From Candidatus Methanophagales archaeon (GTDB lineage Archaea > Halobacteriota > Syntropharchaeia > Alkanophagales > Methanospirareceae): a stretch of DNA of 40,802 nt. Below, piece by piece: positions 34,899 through 40,802 of this stretch. The notes under the pieces were generated by a model. The model was not told the DNA's origin and ran no database searches. It worked only from the letters and a program-made list of their open reading frames with translations. Every line of letters starts with the position of its first letter. Within the stretch, counting starts at the first letter, position 1. A program made the translations under genes and the position numbers. The stretch spans positions 1 to 40,802 of the forward strand of contig JAUWND010000003.1 of NCBI GenBank assembly GCA_030612835.1, given 5' to 3'.

Positions 34899-36281
34899 AT
34901 GACGGAGTTGCAAAAAAGCCTGGAAAAGGCAGCGGAGATAATAAAAAGGCATGAATATGCAAGAGTGATTTCGCATTACGATGCAGATGGGATAACATCC
35001 GTGGCGATTATTTGTACGGCCCTGCTTCGAAGAGGGATACAGTTCCATGCGACTATCGTAAATAAGGTAGAACTGTCACTCATACAAGACTTAAATGAGG
35101 GGCTCGTTATATTCTGCGACATGGGCACGGCACACACGGATTTGATATTAGAGCATCTTAAAGAGAAGGATGTGGTAATCATAGACCATCACGTACCATT
35201 AGCATCTGTCCCAGTTCCGACATCCCCTACATCATCCTTTGTACTCGTAAATCCGTATTGCTCTAGCGAGGAGAAAGAAGAAATAGGCGGTGATATTTGC
35301 GCCGCAGGTATCTCTTATCTTGTGGTAAGGTGCTTATCAACTGACGCTAATAATAACATAGATCTTGCAGGACTCGCGGTAGCGGGGTCATTAGGGGATA
35401 AGGTAGCGCTGGATAGCGGAATAAACAAATTGATTTTGGACGAGGGAATAAATGAGGGAGTTATCTCGGTTAAAAACGGGCTAAAGCTCGGCGACGGTAA
35501 AATACGTGATTTGATTATTTTCGCGACCGATCCATATATCCCACTTGCAGGTAGGGATGAGTGGGTGGATGCCTTTTTGGATAAGATAGGTATAGAAGGC
35601 GATAAGGATATAAACGATTTAGATGCGGACGTGGAAAGGCAATTAGCCGATGCTTTGTTGGCGCTATCAAAAGAATCATCAGCCGGCATCAGTGAGGATG
35701 CTCTGGTGGGAGAGACGTACATTTTAAATTCCGAGGTGGTGAAAAACAGCCTGGATTTTATGCGATTGGTGGATGCTTGTGGTCGGTTTGGAAAAGCAGG
35801 TATTGGGATAGGGCTGTGCCTACGAGATGCGAAACAGATAGAAGATGCAACTTCGCTACACATGCAGTTTCAAAGCAAACTTGTTTCCGAGTTGGGTAGA
35901 ATAGAAAGTGAGGCAGAAGTTCTAAAAGAGCTACAAAATATGTTCTATTTCTATGTGCACGAGACGGGCGTAACTGGCGTTTCATCTGGAATTCTAGCGG
36001 AATATCTATACACCGAGAAGCCGGTAATTGCGTTAAACAAGAAAGACGGAACAGAGGACGGTAAAAGGTCGGAAACGAAAATATCCGCGCGATGTAATAA
36101 AAAACTTGTTGCAAAAGAGGATGGAATAGACCTTTCTAAGGCGATGGAGCAAGCATCAAAAGAAGTAGGTGGCTTTGGTGGTGGACATCCGGTTGCCGCG
36201 GGTGCGTCCATTCCCAACGGGTCCGAAGGAGAGTTCATAGCTGCTCTCGATCGGATATTAGGCGAGCAAAACGCTAGCTGA
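34899..36281 (+). CDS. DHH-family single-strand exonuclease, archaeal RecJ-like
   Basis: 'ISHYDADGITSVAII', 'VVIIDHHVPL', C-terminal DHHA1 'GGFGGGHPVAAGASIP'. Confidence 0.92.
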   Translation: MTELQKSLEKAAEIIKRHEYARVISHYDADGITSVAIICTALLRRGIQFHATIVNKVELSLIQDLNEGLVIFCDMGTAHTDLILEHLKEKDVVIIDHHVPLASVPVPTSPTSSFVLVNPYCSSEEKEEIGGDICAAGISYLVVRCLSTDANNNIDLAGLAVAGSLGDKVALDSGINKLILDEGINEGVISVKNGLKLGDGKIRDLIIFATDPYIPLAGRDEWVDAFLDKIGIEGDKDINDLDADVERQLADALLALSKESSAGISEDALVGETYILNSEVVKNSLDFMRLVDACGRFGKAGIGIGLCLRDAKQIEDATSLHMQFQSKLVSELGRIESEAEVLKELQNMFYFYVHETGVTGVSSGILAEYLYTEKPVIALNKKDGTEDGKRSETKISARCNKKLVAKEDGIDLSKAMEQASKEVGGFGGGHPVAAGASIPNGSEGEFIAALDRILGEQNAS

Positions 36282-36512
36282 TTTTAGATGCCTTCCTTGT
36301 ATCTGCACAAAAATTGGTGGATCTTTTTTTGAACCGACAATGTAAAATGAAAAATAACATTATAGAACCTTAACTTCGAATCGTTTTGGGGAACATAAGC
36401 AATCCCAGTGCTTCATCCAAGTCCATCACTTTCTTTGGAACCTCAGTGATCATGCCACGCCCTCGTATTTCAAGATGGTAGACCTTGCGGTATTTGTTTA
36501 GCCCCTTTTTAT

Positions 36513-36637
36513 AACCACAAGATTACACTGATTTCCACAAGAAAAAGAATATTAATAACATAGTTTCAGTACACCATTAGCTACGTTATACCCAATATTC
36601 CCAAGTTCTTGTGTTAATCTTGTGAAATCTCGTGGTT
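36513..36637. repeat. Inverted repeat, AACCACAAGATTAC family, copy 2 (longer spacer)
   Basis: aaccacaagattacactgatttccacaag ... cttgtgttaatcttgtgaaatctcgtggtt. Confidence 0.85.
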
Positions 36638-36745
36638 TTTTTATTCCGCTATCCGAATACAAAACGAAAACTTAAATAATAGAAAACGCCCTAAGTTAAC
36701 AGCAATACAATACAATACAATATATTAAAATTAAAATAAAGAAAA

Positions 36746-39091
36746 ATGAGCACTAACTCCTCACGAGCACAAGACCCACTAACTATTTTGAACTCCGTGT
36801 TCAATCACCACACTTTCCGCTCACGCCAGGAAGAAATAATTAGTAACGTATTAGTCCAAAAGAACACTTTAGCTATTTTACCCACGGGTGTTGGTAAATC
36901 CATCTGTTTTCAAATACCCGCATTGATATTTGACGGTTTAACAGTGGTTGTAAGTCCATTAATCGCCTTGATGAAGGATCAGGTAGACAATCTAAAGAAG
37001 CACGGCATCTTTGAAGCTGCATATATCAATTCCATGCTCGATCAAAACACGAAGGAACGGATACACAAGCTTTTAAAAGAATCAAAATTGAAGATGCTCT
37101 ATGTCGCTCCAGAAACATTCGTAGATAATAAACTGATGAGTATATTGAAGACATGCAATATCAGTTTAATAGCGATAGACGAGGTGCATTGCATTTCCGT
37201 CTGGGGACATAACTTCAGACCGGATTATTTACGGCTGCAGCAGGTGATCGCGGATTTACACAATCCACCACCACCCGTACTCGGATTGACCGCCACAGCC
37301 ACAAAAACAGTCGAAAACGACATACAAAAGCAATTGGGCATCAAATGTGACGTGTTTAAAGACAGTTTTGACCGAAAGAACCTGCTATTTTCCGTTGTTC
37401 CTATGATGAAGAATAATAGGAAAGAATTGAGTTTGAAACGACTTTTAGGACAACTCAAAGGCTCCACTATCGTTTACGTTAATTTCACAAAAACCGCGGA
37501 ATGGCTGGCCACATATTTGGCCGATTCGGGATTGAGTGCATCGTATTATCACGGTCAGATAAGGGATAGTGAAGAGCGGAAAAGGGTACAGAACGATTTT
37601 ATAAACGGGCGAACGCGAATCGTAGTCGCCACCAATGCCTTTGGTATGGGTATTGACAAAGAGGACATAAGGGCGATAATACATTATAATTTACCGAAAT
37701 CTATTGAGAACTATTATCAAGAGGTAGGTCGTGCAGGAAGAGACCAGAATATCTCTAATTGCATCTTGCTATACTCAAAAGGCGATGAAATACAGTTACG
37801 GAAGTTGATTCAGCGCAATACGCCATCTGCGGAGCAAATTAAAGCGGTGCTCGATCTGTTGACACAAGGAGAGGGCGATTTGATTTATGTGAATGTGAAG
37901 CGGCTAGCAAACGAGTTGACGCTGGACGAAGTCCCCATTAGATTGATTTTGCATAATCTTGAGCGGTTGGGCGCGCTAAAAACGTATTTCAAGATTTTTA
38001 AACGTGCAGTGGTGAGTGTGCAGCATGCTGATTTTGGATCGCTAAAATATCGCCTTGATACGGAGAAGATATATAAAAATGCGTATTTTAATGCGTCCTT
38101 AAATAGGTGGATGGACCTGGACATGTTGAGTAGTGCCGTTCAAATATCTGTTTCGCGGATAAACAATGTGTTGCGTGAGTTGAAGACCGCAGGCATGATA
38201 GAACTTGTAGAGCGTGATTTCTGCACGCCTGTTAAAGTCTATCCGGGCATAAAGGATGTCGACATAATGGATCTTCATCAAATCCTTCTCCGATTAGAGA
38301 CTAACAGCATGAAAAAGATAGACAAGATAGTGGAATATGTAGAGAGCAAAGAGTGCAAGAGGAAGTTCATTTTGAATTATTTCGGTGAAGACTATGACGG
38401 AGATTGCAATGCATGCAGTGTTTGCAATCCGCTTTTAAGTCTTATTGGCGATGGTTTTGAGCGTAGCACCGAGCCACAACCCGAATTGAGCCCCGCTACC
38501 GGAGAAGAGGAGTTATTAGATGAAAGTGCAACAATCGCTTTTAGTATCCTCGAATTAGTAAGAACTCTGGACTTTCACGTGGGTCGAACGTTCCTGGCCA
38601 ATATATTAATCGGCTCGAAATCAAAGCGGATATTGGAGCAGAATCTGCAAGAATCACGCTACTATGGTATCTTGAAAGGATATACCGCAGAGGAAGCAAG
38701 AACGATTATTGATCAGATGATAGCAAAAGGCTATTTGATTACTAAACAGGGTAGTTCGAGCTATCCAAGACCTCAATTATACCTTACCGAGTTGTCCGAG
38801 AAGGCGTTAAAAGAGCAGATGCCAATAGAGTTGCAGTTGCCCGTGAAGAAGGCGGAAATATGCGAAACGGGTAATTTGCGCGTGCTGGAAGCGTTGAAGG
38901 AGTGGCGGAAACGAATTGCCGCTGAGAACAGTATCCCCGCATATTGCGTTTTTCATGATAGCACGTTAATCGGTATAGCAAATCGCTTACCGAAGACAAC
39001 TCAGGAGTTGCAAACTATAAAAGGGATTGGTAAAAGGAAGATTGAGAATTATGGCGATGAAATATTGGAGATAGTGGAAGCAATAGAATAA
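36746..39091 (+). CDS. recQ: ATP-dependent DNA helicase RecQ
   Basis: 'LPTGVGKSICFQIPAL', 'IDEVHCISVWGHNFRPDY', 'QEVGRAGRDQ', zinc-binding 'CKRKFILNYFGEDYDGDCNACSVC', C-terminal HRDC. Confidence 0.95.
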   Translation: MSTNSSRAQDPLTILNSVFNHHTFRSRQEEIISNVLVQKNTLAILPTGVGKSICFQIPALIFDGLTVVVSPLIALMKDQVDNLKKHGIFEAAYINSMLDQNTKERIHKLLKESKLKMLYVAPETFVDNKLMSILKTCNISLIAIDEVHCISVWGHNFRPDYLRLQQVIADLHNPPPPVLGLTATATKTVENDIQKQLGIKCDVFKDSFDRKNLLFSVVPMMKNNRKELSLKRLLGQLKGSTIVYVNFTKTAEWLATYLADSGLSASYYHGQIRDSEERKRVQNDFINGRTRIVVATNAFGMGIDKEDIRAIIHYNLPKSIENYYQEVGRAGRDQNISNCILLYSKGDEIQLRKLIQRNTPSAEQIKAVLDLLTQGEGDLIYVNVKRLANELTLDEVPIRLILHNLERLGALKTYFKIFKRAVVSVQHADFGSLKYRLDTEKIYKNAYFNASLNRWMDLDMLSSAVQISVSRINNVLRELKTAGMIELVERDFCTPVKVYPGIKDVDIMDLHQILLRLETNSMKKIDKIVEYVESKECKRKFILNYFGEDYDGDCNACSVCNPLLSLIGDGFERSTEPQPELSPATGEEELLDESATIAFSILELVRTLDFHVGRTFLANILIGSKSKRILEQNLQESRYYGILKGYTAEEARTIIDQMIAKGYLITKQGSSSYPRPQLYLTELSEKALKEQMPIELQLPVKKAEICETGNLRVLEALKEWRKRIAAENSIPAYCVFHDSTLIGIANRLPKTTQELQTIKGIGKRKIENYGDEILEIVEAIE

Positions 39092-39157
39092 TAGACATGA
39101 AATATTTAAAGGGCGATGAATGGTACCCGTGGAAAAGATGCAGCGATAAGAAAAACG

Positions 39158-39979
39158 ATGAAAAAGTTAATCATATACACAGACGGTGCTTGTCGGGGTA
39201 ACCCAGGACCCGCGGGCATAGGCGTTGTGATCTGCAATGAATCGGGCAAGATAATAAAAGAAGATAAGGAATCCATAGGTAACGCAACCAACAACATTGC
39301 TGAATATCGGGCATTGATAAAAGCATTAGAGCTGGCAAGTGATTTTTCCGTAACCCGAGTTGAATGCTTTTCGGACAGCGAGTTGATGGTCAGACAACTT
39401 AATGGTGCATACAGAGTTAAAAACGAGAATTTACACGAATTGTTTCTTCTGGTAAAAGAAAAAGCGAGGCTGTTTGAAGAGGTAACATATAGTCACGTGT
39501 CGAGAGAGAAAGGGCTTATAAAAAGGGCAGATAAACTGGCTAATCTCGGAATAGATGAGGACAAATTGAGCGAGAGTGTCTATGACAAAGAGAAAGAGAG
39601 AAGAAAGGCAAAAGAATTAAAAGAAGATGGTTGGACTTATTTTGTAAAAGGCAAGGAGTTGTTCTCGAAATATAGGGACGATTTATCCTCTGGTCACGTT
39701 GAAGAAATCGAAATGTGCTTTAGAAAAGCAATAGAGTTAAAACCTAATCTATGGGCACCACATTACTATTTAGGTGAGCTATTCTATTCAATAGAGCAAT
39801 ATCCTGCTGCAAAAGTAGAATTTGAGATAGTTCTTGAGAATACGCAGGATAGTGAGCCGGCTAAGTACTATTTGGGGGAGATTAAACGATTTGAAGCCGG
39901 AAATACGCTTCCAAAAAAGTTAGAAGAAGTAAGAACGATGATAAATAATCCAATATTACTAAATTATGCATTGATATAA
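39158..39979 (+). CDS. RNase HI fused to C-terminal TPR region
   Basis: 'IIYTDGACRGNPGPAGIGVVI', 'NNIAEYRALIKALELA', 'SDSELMVRQLNG'; TPR-like 'AIELKPNLWAPHYYLGELFYSIEQYPAAKVEFEIVLE'. Confidence 0.88.
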   Translation: MKKLIIYTDGACRGNPGPAGIGVVICNESGKIIKEDKESIGNATNNIAEYRALIKALELASDFSVTRVECFSDSELMVRQLNGAYRVKNENLHELFLLVKEKARLFEEVTYSHVSREKGLIKRADKLANLGIDEDKLSESVYDKEKERRKAKELKEDGWTYFVKGKELFSKYRDDLSSGHVEEIEMCFRKAIELKPNLWAPHYYLGELFYSIEQYPAAKVEFEIVLENTQDSEPAKYYLGEIKRFEAGNTLPKKLEEVRTMINNPILLNYALI

Positions 39980-40381
39980 TGGCTTGAAAACGCTCTTAGG
40001 GTTCTAATTCAAGAAGTATTAAGCAGGAAGTATGGAGAGGAATGGTGGTGGGAAGGAGTTGATATCAATACACGAAAGGAATGTGCGGAGAGAAAGCAAG
40101 AAGCTCAACTAAAGGAAGAGAGGAAACTATCGGAATTGCTTTTTATTGACTTCCATACCTATGCAGAAATCATCGAGAAGAAAAAGAAAATCTTCACTCC
40201 TATCTTGGGGAAAACAGAAATAGATGAGTTGATAAATAGATTGAAAAAGCTCATACCAATCCGTAATGCAATAATGCATTGCAAAGGTCAATATCTCTCT
40301 GAGGAAAGAATTTCAAGACTGAAAGAAAGCTGCATTGAACTACAAAAATTGGTACAGAAAGTTGAACAAAGGGAAAAATAG
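39980..40381 (+). pseudogene. Swt1/HEPN-like C-terminal domain protein without obvious start codon
   Basis: Frame open from 39980 after TAA: 'WLENALRVLIQEVLSRKYGEEWWWEGVD...LLFIDFHTYAEIIEKKKKIF...LIPIRNAIMHCKGQYLSEE'. Confidence 0.55.
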
Positions 40382-40391
40382 ATATTGACAC

Positions 40392-40626
40392 ATGGAGTGG
40401 AAGAAAGCTTTTTTGGATGTCGCTGTTAGTATCTGCCCTTATTGGGGAACACCATACGCAGATGCGAGCTGGTATGCCCTAGAATTGGGCTGTGATGTTG
40501 AATGTGAAGTGTGTGGAATGTGTTGAAACCCCCAAAACGTCAAATGCAGATAAGTTCCCACTCGAATTCCTGTTGAATGAGACTGGGAAAGTCATAGGGG
40601 TGAAAAAGAAAAAGCCAATAGATTGA
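40392..40626 (+). pseudogene. Cys-rich small ORF with apparent single frameshift
   Basis: 'MEWKKAFLDVAVSICPYWGTPYADASWYALELGCDVECEVCGMC*' then another frame '...VETPKTSNADKFPLEFLLNETGKVIGVKKKKPID*'. Confidence 0.4.
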
Positions 40627-40671
40627 ATACCTCTTTACTTAGTTAGAAGAAGTTGGAGAATGACGACTGTA

Positions 40672-40802
40672 CTATAACAAGCACTTTTCCAGCATATAAT
40701 CCGCAGCAATGTCTAGAACATATTCCCAATATTTCCATCGCTTAATGAAAGCACCATTATGCCAAGCTTCCATCCCTCTCAATGTAACTTTCATTTCCAC
40801 AG
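40672..40802 (-). CDS. C-terminal part of a CDS running off the window
   Basis: Minus frame open to the edge: 'VEMKVTLRGMEAWHNGAFIKRWKYWEYVLDIAADYMLEKCLL*'. Confidence 0.45.
   Translation of the reverse strand, partial: VEMKVTLRGMEAWHNGAFIKRWKYWEYVLDIAADYMLEKCLL

Overview
Archaeal chromosomal window, probably from an ANME-1/Methanophagales-like or related Mtd-encoding euryarchaeon; this is an inference from Mtd, many multiheme c-type cytochromes, a CcmF-like heme lyase, archaeal GluRS, NAC and an intron-containing tRNA. Left part (1-10.1 kb): a cytochrome c locus with three tandem paralogous secreted cytochromes plus a short triheme paralog, an embedded signal peptidase, a lipoprotein cytochrome, a cytochrome/small protein/CcmF operon and a NapC/NrfH-like cytochrome. 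Several heme sites are non-canonical (CxCH, CxxxCH, Cx5CH). Middle: Yip1-like protein, Lrp regulator, gltX, a tandem membrane-protein family with a decayed first copy, a PsbP-like/cohesin-like secreted protein, an Smc6-like short SMC ATPase, a presenilin-like GxGD protease and a nuclease(DUF559/Vsr-like)-nitrilase-like fusion. A long minus-strand run (31.8-23.8 kb) joins a PspA envelope-stress set (DUF4178, PspA, PspAA, SpeD-like, DUF350) to a complete RsbU/RsbV/RsbW-type partner-switching module with an IlvB-like enzyme inside it. Right part: mtd, tRNA-Val, nac, nadK, PRC-barrel, tRNA-Arg with intron, RecJ-like, RecQ, RNase HI-TPR fusion and a decayed HEPN/Swt1-like tail. The most concrete new element is a ~170 bp MITE-like repeat in two end-to-end copies (4798-4969; 16441-16607) with GGCACTGTC terminal inverted repeats and, in one copy, a perfect 8-bp target duplication overlapping the end of a CDS. 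All homology calls are from motif reading only; no searches were run.
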